Of a stretch of 64,000 nucleotides of DNA, positions 1 through 13,310 are shown piece after piece. Source of the stretch: Sorghum bicolor (lineage: Eukaryota; Streptophyta; Magnoliopsida; Poales; Poaceae). The notes under the pieces were generated by a model. It searched no databases. It saw only the letters and a list, made by a program, of their open reading frames with translations, and was not told the DNA's origin. Positions within the stretch are counted from its first letter, which is position 1; the number at the start of each line of letters is the position of its first letter. Both the position numbers and the translations under genes were made by a program. The DNA lies in contig NC_012874.2 in the NCBI RefSeq assembly GCF_000003195.3, forward strand, positions 5,177,001 through 5,241,000. The letters are read 5' to 3'.

Positions 1-190
1 TTAAATTCAATTAATTCAAAAGCAAATTTTGGGTGTTACACAGCGGTGCCACACAGCAGCACGCTTTAGTTCTGGCTCATAATACCAGCCGGGACTAAAG
101 GGTCCCCTGGTTTTTTTTTTTCTTTTTTTCAGTTTTATTTTTAGTTTTGTTTATTTATTTAATAGGTTTTCCAATATGTACTCTTTGATG

Positions 191-192
<2 letters not shown>

Positions 193-233
<41 letters not shown>
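193..233. repeat. (TA)n microsatellite
   Basis: An uninterrupted run of about twenty TA dinucleotides in the AT-rich 3' flank of the second-ORF pseudogene. No function is implied. Confidence 0.95.
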
Positions 234-235
<2 letters not shown>

Positions 236-639
236 CATATGACAATAAGCTAATTGCATGCATATATAATTGAATTATATAACTAAATATATAAAAAAAT
301 ATGCACATAAAATTACAAGCTATATATAAAGTTAGTACTCTAAACCTATTACAAGTTGTACTCCATCATCCAAATATCTACAGGGCATACAAATGATCAT
401 CATTGTTTGGAATCGTCGTCTCGTTAGGATTATAATGGATCTAGCCGCTTGAATTTATGACTTGTTCCCAAAGAAATCCTGCTACTGCCTCTTGTATTGC
501 TTGGAGTTGTTCATGTTGCATGAGTTGTTGCTCCAACCATTCAGTCTTCAATTTAAATTACAAGAAGATATTAGTTATATCAAGATTATCAATAGTAATT
601 CGAGAGAAAAGGAAAAGAGAAATGTGTTACATACTTTGA

Positions 640-3600
640 GTTATTCTTCGGGAATTCTATTTGCTTCTACCATAATATACTTGCAAACGTAGTATCCACA
701 TAACTTATTACCCGATTCTTGTCTCAAAATCCATAGTACGATGTAAAGATTCATCTCGTAAAAAGACAAGATATATGACATATATGATATAACAAGGATA
801 CACGTACATTGACGAAGGATAAACTTACTTGTCGATGTATTATTTTTAGTCGCGCCCTATATTGAGTAGATGTTCTCGACCAATGAATCTTTTCCAAACC
901 CTAAACCAATGATATGAAACAAGAGATTTGGATCGTTAAGTATACATATATACAAGCTTAGTCTACTTTACGGATGCAATGGACCGAAATTACCTTTGGA
1001 TGATGTCTATCATATCTTGGTCATCTTGTTGCGGTTTCTTCATTGAGTCATAGATTACCACCTTACTTTCACTGAGGTCAATGACTATTATTATCCAGTG
1101 AAAGCTGTTCATAGACATGAATCGTAGATCATGGTTAAGTAAAATTACTGTTGCACACTTGCATGTTAGCTATATATGACTCACTTGAAGTTGTAGAGGA
1201 AGAGTATTCTTCTTTTGTATTTTTGGTTCACGAAGAACCTCATAAGATTCGTACACATGTCATTGATCCAAGTCGCTGAAGGGTTTGGATCCTTGAAAAC
1301 AACGTAAGGATAAATAAATCCAATAGCATTGTCGTTTCTGCATCTAAGCTAAGTCATATGGAGCCTGCATATAGTGAGTCCATCGACAAGTACGTGTGTA
1401 AGGATTGCTGCTATATAGACATGCTGGAGAGTTTAATAAAAACAAAGAAATACTTACAAACAAAAGCAGCTAATGAGCGATTTGTCTAGAGTGTCCATGT
1501 GGCATAGCTCGTGTGATTCGTCCATCTAGACTAAGATAAGGTCATCGCCACAGAAGTAGTGATGGTTTCAAATTCGAACAGAAATCCAATTGACTCCGCT
1601 TTTAGAAGCCTCTATGCACCAATTATTGATTGCAAACATCTGCGTACCGAGTACATGTAGGTGCTTGGGGTTTATTAGAATCCTGCCCGGTGCAAAAATT
1701 CTCCTCCATTCATCAACTATGTCTGCTCGTGGAAACTCTAGCCCAGCAGCAATATTTTCAATCATGGAGTATGGGAGACCGCTCTCAATGAAATAATTTT
1801 CAAGTGAATCTATCTCAGACAAAGTGGTCTCTCCAGATTTCCTCTATACTATGCCCACGTTAGAACCATACTGATCTTCCACAATTAACAGGGACAAAGG
1901 TCTTGATGTGTCCCCGAGCTGTGGAACACCCTTTCTTGCTGTGTCTTGGCGAGTTGAGCTTTTATACCTTTGTGTAGTTGGCGTTCGTAGTATGACTTTG
2001 GCAGAGGCTTTCGAGCCTCACGCATTTTCTTGGTGTGCTCTTCCACCCTCTTTCTCAGCTCCACTTTTGGTAACAAGGGGTATGGCTTTTCAGGGTTCCT
2101 CTTTGCTTCTATTTCCTTTTTTGATTTTTCAAAATGTGCTTTCACATTTGAAGCAACCGATGCAATTAGCTCCTCTTCATTCTTCTCATAAGACAACTTT
2201 TGACTAGCTACTTTTTGCTGGAGGGAGCCTGAGCTTGCTTCTTTGTAGGAGGTGGGACCAAAGCCTTAATTTGGTGTTGGAACGGACCTCTTCTTACTGG
2301 CTTGAGGCGATGGCGGTGGCAGTGGCGGGGACGGTGCGGCCTGTGGTGGCGTTGGAGACCGCGTTCGAAGCGGTGGCAGTGGCAGTGGCGGGGTGTGTGT
2401 GGCCCGTGGCGGCGTTGGGGACCATCGTGGAGGATGTGGGGTTGCATTCGTGCCCTCTAATGCATCTTCACCGCCCACAACACTATGATGTGTTGGGGAA
2501 TAAATTATTGGATGGAAGTACCTACTAGGAAAACAACGAGTGTTGTGAGTAATAAACTTTATTTTTGAATTCAATATATATATAGGATGTTAGCGAATAA
2601 ATTGTTTTTGAATCCATGCACGTATGCTGAGGATCTTGATCATCAGTAGGACAAGGTGGCGGCGGTGAGACTCTATGAATGATGATGAAGCGCTTACGCC
2701 AACAAATGAATGTCTTCTCCGCCTCACCTAGAGTCTTCTCTCCATCTCCCCCTTCAATGTCGAGAAGCACACTATCACAACCTCACTCCACCATATTCAC
2801 CAAGGCACGAGCATATCCTTCTAGTACCGGTTGGCCATGGATTCTCGGTGTTCTCATCCGATCGATAGGGTTTAGAACACCGATAGCCACCTTCTTCGTC
2901 TCGGTTCCTTCTAGAATGTGCAGCTCAGATGAAGTCATTGGTTCTATGAGGTCATCCATGGGGAAGCGTAGCTTCACGTTAGCTTGAATGATCGGTACTT
3001 CAATGGAGGCGCGACTGCTCTTCAACTGACCTGGGGGACTAATGTTGACATCTGCCAGTTGTGATGATGTAGCCCCCATCTCATCATTTCAGTCAGTGCG
3101 GCTTGCACTTGCCTTTTGACCTCCTCACGCATCCATTCATCGCGAATTTTGTCACGCTCTTTCAACTCGTGAACATACTCCTCCAACTTGCAGATCCGCT
3201 CTGGCTCCTTGTCCTTTTTTCTCTTGTGCCTTCTGTAGGTTTCTCGATCTGCTTGGAAGGAATGGTACCACATAACCGCACCATACCCTCTTGTACGCCT
3301 GTCGTGTTCTAGATTTTCAAGGGCATACGTGAGTTTATCCTTCTCTCTATTAGGCTTGAACTGACCAGCCGCAACTGTTGCTCGTGCACGAACTAGCCTC
3401 TCTGCTGCTCTTGAGATTTCTAGACCCCAATCTAGCACCCCAGTTTCTTTATCTATGGTTCCCCATGACAATATAACCATTGCTTTGAGCATTCAGCCAA
3501 TTCTCCCATACTACCCCCCTTGGCAATCATCTCTGCTTCCATTTTGTCCCACTTTGGAATAGCACTTCTATAGCCACCTGATCCCAAATGATGGTGGTAT

Positions 3601-4408
3601 CTCTTCTTAGCAATATTCTCTTTGTTCCTTCTGACAAGGGCCTCGCCCTCTTCTGACACTTTGTACTGCACGAAATCATTCCAAATGGGTCTCAGCTTGA
3701 CATACACCTTAGTGTTGAAATCCAGCATCTCGTTCTTCTTGATAAACTTGTTGTGCAAGTTCATCTTCCAAGCCTGGAAAAGTGTTGCCATCTTCTTCAT
3801 TGTCCACTCCCAGATTCTCCTCTTCAGCCCCTCATTGTTTGTGTCAAACATGAAATGCTCCCGATGTCAGTCCATACTGCCTCCTTATTATGATCGGAGA
3901 CAAAACTAATGAGTGGAGCACTTGGCTTCTTTTTTTATTCTCGAGCACAGATCGGTATCCTCTCTCTCACTAGGTAACCACAACGACTGACATATTTTTG
4001 TGCCTGTGGTCTTAGTGGATGGCCTGTAGGCTCGTCAAATTCAGAGATTACGTGATGGCCCTCCAATGGTTTCCTCGGCCCTCGTACTAGTCTGCTCTTA
4101 TCTGGGTCGTAGATGTTGATCCAGAGGGATACATATGTAAAGACATGAAGATGAAATTAATAGATGCAATAGACCCTAAAGTCTAAACCCTAATCCCTAA
4201 TAAACATGCAATATACCTCACCAGTATTGGCTTGCTCGACAATTTGTTCCTCATCAGGCGGCGGGGAGGATCCCGACATGATCTCTTCGTAATCTACCCG
4301 CAAGTACTAACTCCCGTCATCATCACCCTCAATTTGTTCGTCACCACCGGCGATGAGATTCATCATGATGGCCTCATCATCTATTTGTTGATCCCACGGG
4401 TCCGCCAT
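640..4408 (-). pseudogene. CACTA second-ORF protein with C-terminal C48 (Ulp1-like) peptidase domain, broken
   Basis: Reading from a possible ATG at 4406-4408, an acidic N-terminus (MADPWDQQIDDE) runs into a stop near 4305. Next come blocks typical of plant Ptta/En/Spm proteins (3453-3851 with KLRPIWNDFVQYK; 3022-3492, charged and coiled-coil-like). A Pro/Ser-rich linker follows (2208-2575), then a Lys/Glu-rich block (1885-2196) and a conserved block at 1568-1822. The C-terminal region has the C48 cysteine-peptidase layout: SFHW with the His codon at 1098-1100, VIDLSESKVVIYDS with the Asp, and KLCGYYVC with the Cys codon at 697-699. GT/AG introns separate these blocks. Several frame breaks make it non-coding as it stands. 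C48 proteases process SUMO-like proteins; the role in CACTA elements is unknown. Confidence 0.78.
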
Positions 4409-4569
4409 TGTCTATATATATATATAAAAGCTATATCAAAAACTATATACTAGTCAAGTATATATAGAAAAAGCTCTATAGTAATCATTTCATGAATTAT
4501 TTAATGAAGGCCTACATATAAAAAACTACAATAATCATTTTCTATTCCTTAACAACTAAAAACAATATA

Positions 4570-4790
4570 TAGGGGAAGATCTTTAGTCCCGGTCGGTGGT
4601 TGGCACCGGGACGTATTACTAGCCAGGACTAAAGGGTAGATCTTTAGTCTCGGCTCGTGATACGCGCCGGGACAAAGGGTGGTCGTTAGTCTTGGGCCGA
4701 TCCACCAGCTGAGACTAATGGTCCCCCATGCGCGCGCTGTGAAAAATTTCGGGGCCTTGGCCCGAGACTAAAGGCCCAAAATTTTTCAAA
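4570..4790. repeat. CACTA subterminal repeat cluster (GGGACTAAAG type)
   Basis: Several direct and inverted copies of TTTAGTCCCGG / CCGGGACTAAAG-like motifs, partly decayed (for example CCAGGACTAAAGG, TTTAGTCTCGG). In CACTA elements such arrays near the ends bind element-encoded proteins. A diverged copy lies at 62-112 and another family member at about 44440-44575. The stretch 4800-5260 beyond it is AT-rich with no gene. Confidence 0.8.
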
Positions 4791-5265
4791 GCCCACAGGT
4801 TACATTAGTTTTAGGTTTTTAAATTTGTTTGTTTTTATTTAAACGTTAAAACTTTGTTAAATGTACAGAAAATTATATACTTTGACATAATTTCTTCAAA
4901 AAATAATATGTGTTTACTTTTGCTTTAATTTACACAGTGAAAATTTGTAACTTAAAATCTCTTTACTTTTTGGAAAATATTAAACACAACTGTCTCTAAT
5001 ATTAAGTATTTTGTTAATGCAAAAATATATTGTTCAACTATAATTCAAATAATTGTTGGTTTCTATCAGGAAATTTATTTTCACGTCATTTGAACGTTAA
5101 TCTTTTGTTTATAACCTAGAGGACCACATAAATCTATGATCACTATTAAACATATATTAATTTAAATCCATCGTCAAACATAGTCTCAATTAATTAATTA
5201 TTACATAATATCTTTAGAACCCTCTATCATGCGGGCACAACTGTGAACTTTTTGACATATGACCC

Positions 5266-8200
5266 TTAGTTATGATCATATGTTAACCATGAAGTGTCCT
5301 CATTGTTTAACATATTGCTTGGGTCTTTGTTCACTTTGAATGACGGAATTTGGTCATCCCTTTCATAATCACCTAACATGTCTGACTTGTCCCCAATTCT
5401 GACAATGTTTCTTTTTCCGGGAAGAACTATGTGACGCTTTGGCTCATGATTTACTTTCGTGTTGTCATCATTTTTCCCTTTCTTTGGTTTTGTAGAGATG
5501 TCTTCCACTAAGAACACCTGACTCACATCCACGAATGGTTCATCTTTGTACCCAACATTTAAGGTTCACAGTTGTCATCCCATACTCCTTGTCGACTGTT
5601 ACCCCACCTCCGGTCATCTTCACCCATTTACACCGGAACAAAGGAACTTTGAAATTTGCTGCGTAGTCTAGTTCTCATATGTCATGTATTTGGCCATAAT
5701 ATGTTTGTTTGTTCCCATTTTGATCTATGGCATCTACTCGTACACCACTGTTTTGGTTGGTGCTCCTTTTATCTTTGGCTACTGTGTAAAATTTATTCCC
5801 ATTGATCTCGTACCCTTTGTATGTGCTGATATGCCATGATGGTTACCTCGCCAATAAATAAAGCTGCTCATCTATGTTTTCATCACCCTGACATTCTTTT
5901 CGCAACCAATCACCGAAGGTTTCCATGTGATGACACCTAATACAAGCTTCATTCTTCCCAGGCCACTCGGATCAAATGAAATCCTTATGTACCTCAATAT
6001 ACGGATCCACCAGTGAGGAGTTCTGCATAACTGTGTAGTGTGCTTTATTGAAGTAATCGCTCTTTATACCTATATATGTTTTCTTCCCTAGTGTCCCCTT
6101 GCCACTGAGTTTGGCGCCCTCGCGTCATGATTCAGGAACGCCAATCGGGTCAAGGTCTAGAATAAAGTCAACATATGCTGTGAACATATTTCTTCAGAAC
6201 ACCCATGAACCTATCGAAGGGGAACCTGGTGTGTAAGAACACAGGACCAAGAATTATAATCTCCTTGACCAGGTGAAATAGGAGGTGTGTGATGATATCA
6301 AAGAAGGATGGAGGGAGCACCAACTCAAAGCTCACAAGACATTGAACGACATCATTCTATAGAGTAGCAAATTCATCTGGATTGATTGCCTTCTGAGAAA
6401 TTGTATTGAGGAATGCACATAACTTCACGGTAGCTAGACGTACATGCAAAGGTAGAATTCCACTTAGAGCAATAGGAAGCAGTTGCGTCATAAGCACGTG
6501 GCAGTCATGGGACTTCAAGTTTAGGAACTTCTTCTCTTGCACATTAATTATTCTCTTTATATTGGAGGAGAATCCAGATTGTACCTTTATGTTGTTCAGG
6601 CATTCAAACATGCTTTTCTTCTCTTTTTTGCTCAGAGTGTAGCTAGCAGGGCTTAAGTACCGGCACCTGTCATCTGTCTTCTCTAGATGCAGGTTGCCAC
6701 ATTCTTTCATTTCCTACAAGTCCTGTCGTGCTTCAAGTGAATCCTTAGGCTTCCCGTAGACACCCATAAATCTGAGAAGGTTCACACAGAGATTCTTTGT
6801 CAGGTGCATCACGTCAATCGCGTGGCGGACCTCTAGGACAAGCCAGTACGGTAGCTCCCAAAATATGGACTTCTTCCACATGGGTGTGTGTCCTTGAGCA
6901 TCTTTGGGAACAGGTTCGCTGCCCCATCCCTTACCAAATACTACTTTCATATCCTTCACCATTTTGAGTATATCGTACCTGGTTCGGTTATAAGGCTTGG
7001 TCCGGTGGTCTGCCTTGTCTTTAAAATGTTTGCCTTTCTTTCTTACTGGGTGGCCCACATGAAGAAACCGACGGTGGCCAATGTACATGAATTTTTCACA
7101 TTTTTTTCAAAAATATACTATCAAGGTCTTCGAAACAGTGTGTGCATGCTTTGTATCCCTTATTTGTCTAGTCTGAACGATTACTTAGAGCAGGCCAGTC
7201 ATTGATTGTGACGAACAACAATGATCGTAGGTCAAACTGTTCCTGTTTGTACTCGTCCCACACGCGTACACCTAGCTTGCTCCATAGAAGAAGAAGTTCC
7301 TCAACTAATTGCCTCAAGTAGACATCGATGTCATTGCTAGGTTACTTCGGCCCTTGGATGAGCACCGACATCATAATGAACTTCTTCTGCATGCATAACC
7401 ACGGAGGAAGGATGTAGATGCATAGAGTGACTAGCCAAGTGCTATGACTGCTGCTCTGCTCCCCAAAAGGATTAAAACCATCCGTACTTAAAGCGAACCT
7501 CAAGTTTCTAGCCTCATCTACAAACTCTAGGAATTCTCTACCTATCGCTCTCCATTGGGCTCCATCAGCAAGGTGCCTCAGCATATTGTCTACCTTGCGG
7601 TCTTCTTTATGCCACCGCAACAACTTTGCATTGTCTTTATTTCTGAACAGACATTTCAAGCAAGGTATTATAGGAGCATACCACATGACCTTCGCAGGGA
7701 TTTTCTTCTTGCTAGGACATTCTTCACCCTCAACATTGCCAGGATCATCATTTCTCGACACAGTATAGTATGCAGTAATTAGGACATGCATGTATCTTCT
7801 AGATTCCTAATTCCAAAGGGCAGACAACCTGCTTTTCTTCATACATAGTGGTGGGTAATTCATTTGCTCTTGGAAGCATCTTTTTCATGATCTTTAGTAA
7901 CTTCCCAAATGCTTTGTCAGATGTACCATTCTTTGCCTTCTATTGCAGTAGTTCCAATGTTGTACCTAGCTTTTTTTGCCCATCTTCAGTGGTCCGATAA
8001 AGCATGTGCTCGAACTTGGCCTTCTCCTTCTCACTTTCACACCCTCTTTGTGCATCGCGAATGGCATCACCAATAGCATCAGCATCAGCTGTCACGTCTT
8101 CTGCCGCTGCCGCATCTTCTTCATCGTCTCCCCCATTGCATCATTATCAAAGGCACCATACTGAGCAATAATATCGGCATGGTCCAATTCTTCATCTTCT

Positions 8201-8456
8201 TCACCATCATCCATTACAACCCTCTTTCTCCATGTTTTGTCCAACAAATATAGTTGGGTATGATACCCGACTTGAGCAAGTACGTATGAAGAGTCTTTGA
8301 GCATGAATATTTCTTCAATTTCTTACAGACAGCGCATGGGCAACACATGAAACCAGCCTACTTGTTTGCCTCAGCCACACCAAAAAAATAGTGCACGACA
8401 GCAATAAACTCTTTGAAGCGACAACCGACATTATACATCCAATTACGTGACGACAT
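5266..8456 (-). pseudogene. TNP2-like CACTA transposase with DUF4216 tail, broken
   Basis: The ATG at 8454-8456 opens a transposase-associated domain (SSRNWMYN, then a CCPCAVCKK zinc-like motif). An in-frame TAG at 8358-8360 interrupts it, and a one-base shift follows near GERG/VVMDDGEEDEE (about 8210). Downstream minus-strand pieces carry the Transposase_21 core (7342-7791 with STDGFNPFG; 6714-7088 with HAIDVMHLTKNL), the DUF4218-like part (6357-6710 with NLKSHDCHVLMTQLLP), and a DUF4216-type C-terminus (5266-5532, ending SWLTYDHN). Together these are the normal TNP2 order. The many frame breaks rule out a functional transposase. Confidence 0.85.
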
Positions 8457-8649
8457 CTGTATTAAATATTACAACTATGCACTTAGTTCCTCATGTTATT
8501 GCACAACACACATGACATCACATGATTAGTTAATTCAAGCAAGCCTGACTACAACAAAGACAACCGCAGCTAGCAATAAAAAAAAGTAGAACTAAAATGC
8601 ACTTAAGCAACATAATTAGTTCTCGTCCTATCCCAACTAAAACAATGGG

Positions 8650-9735
8650 TTTCTTCCGCTGGCTCACTGCCTCATCACCTTCAGCGGCAACCTCCTGTGC
8701 AACAGAAATTCATACGTGTTGAACGTACTCTTCCTCCAAGTACCAACTTTTCAAACTCATGGTACATCTCCTACATAGATGCTGGTTTCTCCCTAGCCAA
8801 GTGGGACGCTAAGGATCCTATGCGGAGGCCCTTAATTGTTGCCTCGATAGCGACTTCCTCCGGCACACCGGTGCCTTTGCTTTGGTTTGGACGAACCTCT
8901 GAAAGTAACCTCACAAAGCTTCCCCCTAACCTTACCGGCACTAGAACAGATCCATGGAAGTCAGTGATTCGGTGGCGAACCCTTGGAAATTCACCAGAAT
9001 TTTGTCACGGAGGTTCTCCAATGAGTAGATGGAGCCTGGTCTGAGCATCGAATACAAGGCCAGTGCATCTCCTTTGGCCGCAATCACAAAGGACATGGCC
9101 AGGACAGTCTCGTTTCCCCCTATTGAAGCCACCACCGCTTCGAAACTCATCAAGAACTGGCATGGGTCTATTTTACCATTAAATTTGGGGATTGTGATCG
9201 GTTTGTATGACGCCGGCCATGGCAAAGCTTGCAGTCCCTCGGACAGCGGAGATCTCAAATTCATGGTCCCCCGAATTGTGCCGCCATAGCTCACGGGCTG
9301 CATGTTCACAGCGGCGGTGATGTTGTTGGGCTCTCCACAGGTTAGCCCCTTAGTGTCGTATTCCGTGCCGTAGTCCGGACCTTCGCGCATCCTTCGCCAA
9401 GTCATAAGGATCCTCTGCCGTGCACTCACCAAGGAACCACCGAGGTGGCTTGGCAAAGCTTGTTTGGTTTGCCCTCATTTGGGGTCAGCATATCCTTCGC
9501 CGCATGAGAGCCGAAGGTTGGGATCCTTCCCCTCACAGTCCTCCGCTCGAAGTCTGTCCCTGCACAAATGAGCCGCTCAAACCAATCCTCATTAGTGTTA
9601 AGTTTGCCTGGAACCTTCGTCCCTCACTGTCGGAAGGTTGGGGAAACGAAGGCTCGACCATTGTGATCGAGCTAATTCCTTTCTCTTTGGCACAACTGGG
9701 GGTGAAGGCGTGGTTGAGCCCCCAACATTGATCAT
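8650..9735 (-). pseudogene. Ty3/gypsy retrotransposon gag fragment
   Basis: The minus-strand ORF 8941-9456 contains the gag capsid signature YKPITIPKFNGKIDP, followed by FLMSFEAVVASIGG and ALALYSMLRPGSI. This is the usual grass gypsy gag capsid region. After a frame break, 8700-8900 reads VPEEVAIEATIKGLRIGSLASH, then LAREKPASM, a stop and EMYHEFEKL, which is the gag C-terminal part. Sequence up to 9735 resembles a gag N-terminus with stops. No LTR, protease or reverse transcriptase is visible, so this is a relic. It may bound the CACTA element to its left. Confidence 0.75.
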
Positions 9736-10775
9736 GAGATTGTGGATCTGTACAATCTTATTGCTATGATTGTGAAGTTTGACATGGACTCACTCTTGCT
9801 TTTCCCCTCACACCTCAGGAAAAAGTTTAGGCTTGTGATCAACCAGTCAGTTTGGATCTTGTAGAGTGGAGTTAATACCTGAAGTTTGGAGTTGTCTATC
9901 CTCTGTTTGCTATCAAAGGTTCTCTTTTATACTATGTACGTTATGTAATAAGCATTTTGATTTGATACTACCCCTCAGTTGTAGCTATATGTGAGATTTA
10001 GCTTCTAAGACTCATATTTGATTTTGTCCTTAAAATCGGGTATTGCAAGAAATATGGGTACATGTATAACTTTTTTTGAACTCTAATGTATCCTCAAACA
10101 TCCTAAAGTTCCTCTGGCTTATCCTCTCTTTTGCAGTATGTATGGACAAAAAAATGTTTGAAGACTACATCTCCCATATGAGTTTGCAATAGATGTGGTT
10201 GAGGATCGCATATGTATTCTTGGTATAAATACTCTCATTCCTTCATGCGAGGCAATAGATTAGTTATTGACCTGTTACTGAATCCTTACCACAAACTGAC
10301 TCGGCCATTGTTAGGATCAAGGTTAAGAAGGAGGATAATGGAAAAAAAATCATTTTTGACATTGAGCTCACGGGGAGCAACCAGATGTAGATGATTTAAC
10401 AAGTGAGTCAGTCAGCAAATTACCAGGAGTCATGAGCAGTCACGTCAAGCTAAATAGATTGGTGAGAAAAGGCAATGAGAGATGTTTTATTAGATTAATG
10501 GTTTAAGAGGTGCGGATGTTTGAAATGATGATATTCATGCCCATATTTTCATACACAACGGTCCTGATTCAAGAACTGATCCCGAATAATGTTGAGTAAA
10601 CATTTCTTCCATTCCTCTTCAAATGAGGTGGTTACTTATTCTCTGGATCTATTTCTTGAAGTCCCATCAGCTCTCCCGGTTTCCACGAATCCATTCATGA
10701 CCATCCGGCCACAAGAACATGTCAATGAACTCCAAGGGGAGAAGAAAGATGAACTCTGCCCCTTATTCTCCCGGT

Positions 10776-10900
10776 ACAAGGAATGCCAGGAAATGGGACT
10801 GTCCATGGGGCCATGGATATTATCATCACTTTACTCAGGATGCGTGTGAACTGATATTTTGGACCGATGGTAGCTGCTTGCCTTATGCCTCCTATTCGCA
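10776..10900 (+). ncRNA. miR2118-like precursor candidate
   Basis: The 3' arm at 10879-10900 (core CCTTATGCCTCCTATTCG) matches the grass miR2118 consensus at about 18 of 22 positions by eye. The putative 5' arm (ACAAGGAATGCCAGGAAATG) begins at 10776. It aligns with the 5' arms of sister units (20759, 35875, 51698), which also follow a GGTAC/GGTGCC stretch. Pairing between these arms is poor: AGGA and AGG blocks pair but the centre does not. The motif is convincing but the hairpin may be decayed. Following sequence (CACCACAGAAACC) aligns with that after the copy at 22399. Confidence 0.5.
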
Positions 10901-11952
10901 AACGAGGAAACACCACAGAAACCAATTAACATGGTGAAGTACGTGCTGTTTATAGAGGGCATGCTTTGCTAGTGTTGTCTATGCCATGGTGGAATATCTG
11001 ATGTTTTATAGAGGGCATGCAAATAAATGGTGCAGATCCTCTGACTTACACATGTTCTCATTTGTACTATGGAAAAATGAATCTACATATAGGCTATAAA
11101 TAAACAAAAAGTTAAAACATTGGGATATTGGAATATAATGAAACGATTGGACTGCAAAAATATACAAACAGTAGCATAGAACTATCAGCCATGCCCATAC
11201 GTGCAGTTCAGACTGGAATTTCTGTCGCTTTGAGCATTCAATTAAGCATAAACTATCAATATATAGCTAATTACAAAATTTGGAATACACTTTTATAATT
11301 ATCCCACTGGAGTATAAGAACTATATACAAGTCAATCTCAGGTAGTTCAGACTCGAAACACCCATCAATAGAATTATGGTAATGTTTCTTATTTTCAATC
11401 TACAAGCAACGTTCTATCATGATATAACCAAGTGACTGGGAGCCTGTTTACATGTTGAAGCACTCCCTACAAAACTAGCTACGTGAACTTTCAAGGAAAA
11501 CCACATACTTAGATCCCTCCCCACCCTACCCCATTCCCTGAGTTCATGCAGGATAGTAAATTGTTGGCAAGGAAGCTGTTTTGCAGTTATCCATATTGCA
11601 AGCAGGGCCTGCCTCTGGTTGACTGAACTGTTGGTAGTTTCCTTTGTCGTGTTATTCCATTTTTCTCTTCCTCCTTCCAAAAACTTATTCTATTGTATGC
11701 ATTAAAATAATTTTTACTAATACAAGTCGGGTAATCGGTCCCATTTATTTTGTTTAATATTTAAATCATTGTCCTATAAGACATGTGAATGACCCAATGA
11801 CTGTACAGCACGCGTGGTGTTGTCTTTGAAAGAAGCGTGCATCTAGAAGTTTCTGCCTCCGCCATTAATGGTGTATCCTGTATGCTTTGTCTGCTTGCAC
11901 AGAGTTTCTTTTGGCAGCTACGGCATAGGCCCAAGTAATTAACCTTCATTCA

Positions 11953-12073
11953 GGTACTGCCAGGGATGACTAACCCCTGCCACATAACTTTGATCTTGTT
12001 GGTGTACTCACGCTTTGGGCAAACTGGTATTTTGATCTGCCTATAACTGCTTCCCTCATGCCTCTCATTCCCA
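11953..12073 (+). ncRNA. MIR2118: miR2118-like precursor candidate
   Basis: 12052-12073 contains CATGCCTCTCATTCCC and agrees with the miR2118 consensus (variant with TCTC) at about 19 of 22 positions, one of the best matches here. Sequence upstream aligns with the unit at 10776: GGTACTGCCAGGGATGAC, then TACTCA, then ACTGGTATTTTGATCTGCC. In the 5' arm, GGGATGA can pair with TCATTCCC with one bulge. The rest of the arm pairs badly, so processing to a mature miRNA is uncertain. Confidence 0.55.
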
Positions 12074-13288
12074 AGAGACATCCCATCCACTTCCTGGATC
12101 ATTTTCACATTGCCCTGTGTGTTTATGTGCTACTGTTAGCTGTGCCTCATTGAGAAAGGTTATATATAGAGAGGGCTGGGCATGCAGATGATGTGGAATT
12201 TCTTTTAATTTTATATCGTATCATTGGATTTATTGTTGATGAAATAAAAACAAAAAGAGACTATGGATCTCTCTTGTAACCATGACAGATGGTAAAACAT
12301 GGGAAGGTGTTCACATTAAATTTGAACTTAACCAGTGTATTACTCAAACGATCAAGTTGTCATAACACCTTACTATTAACCATTACAATTGAGCATCATT
12401 AAGCATGACATTTATTGCATTTTATAATCATAGCATGCCTACTTTTGTCATGAAGATAAATATTAACAAAAGGGATGACGATCGGGAAGGGCCCAGGAAA
12501 GGAAATTAATAAAATGTTAAATATTATTGAAAGACTCAGAATCAAAATAATGCAAATTGATTCAGATACTTCAAAGTTGAACTGGTTAATAAATGAACTA
12601 TAACAATAGTTCGCATGTCTTATATAAAAATGAAAATCAGCAAATACGTCTGGAAATGCTGATTGCATGAAACGAACCATGGTTTATGTTTTGGCCTTTT
12701 GAATAAATTAAATCTACTAAAATATTTCAATATGTGAATACACAAAAAATGGAGCATGATATGTACTACGTCATTGCACAAAACCAGGTTAAAGATTTTA
12801 TTAAAAAAACATTACAAAGTTGTAGCCCAGGTTAAGATTCCCATTCTTTCATGCTAGGTGTCATGATTTCAGCATTAATTGACTTAGTTTTGCATTGCCT
12901 TGTTTACAGGATCAACTCCAACTGTATATGCTATTATTGTCAGGATCATGGTTATGAAGGATGATAATGGGAAAACTATTTCTTTTTATAGTTCATCTCA
13001 GCAAATTACAACAGCACCGTCATGCAAAATGGAAAGCTCATGAAGTGAAGTCATATTGTATAGATTTTATGCAGTTGTCTTGTTCTTTCAAGATTCATCC
13101 ACTTCTTGATTTCCAATAATCTGTTCATGATGCACGTACCACAAGCAGCCACAAAATCCATTGAAGTCAGGTCCTTGTTCCCCACGTACCAGCTAGCACT
13201 GTATAGACACTCTTCGCAAATGACCCGATGTTATCCTTGTTTCATGCAGTATGCCTGCGGATGAACGCATTGGACTTCTGGTAACTTC

Positions 13289-13310
13289 TTCCCCTAACCC
13301 TCCTATTCCA
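13289..13310 (+). ncRNA. Diverged miR2118-like motif
   Basis: Contains CCCTCCTATTCCA preceded by TTCCCCTAA. The 3' half fits miR2118 exactly (CCTCCTATTCC) but the 5' half does not. It lies in a unit partly duplicated from the one at about 10.2-10.9 kb. No convincing complementary arm was found upstream. Confidence 0.35.

Larger units (their letters stand above)
60..8640 (-). mobile_element. Degenerate CACTA (En/Spm) transposon, possibly two adjacent elements
   Basis: Two minus-strand transposon pseudogenes lie in the usual CACTA order: TNP2-type transposase (5266-8456), then a second ORF with a C48 peptidase domain (640-4408). Subterminal repeats of the GCCGGGACTAAAG type occur at 62-112 and again at 4570-4790. 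The second block sits between the two genes, so this could be one element with an internal repeat cluster or two elements side by side. I could not find clean CACTA/TAGTG termini or a target-site duplication. The right boundary is only inferred from the gypsy gag fragment that starts near 8650. Many stops and frameshifts show it is old. Confidence 0.72.

Noticed and set aside
2208..2574. Overlapping Pro/Thr/His-rich ORFs on both strands
   Set aside because: Low-complexity linker of the second-ORF pseudogene; alternate frames are artefacts of its composition.
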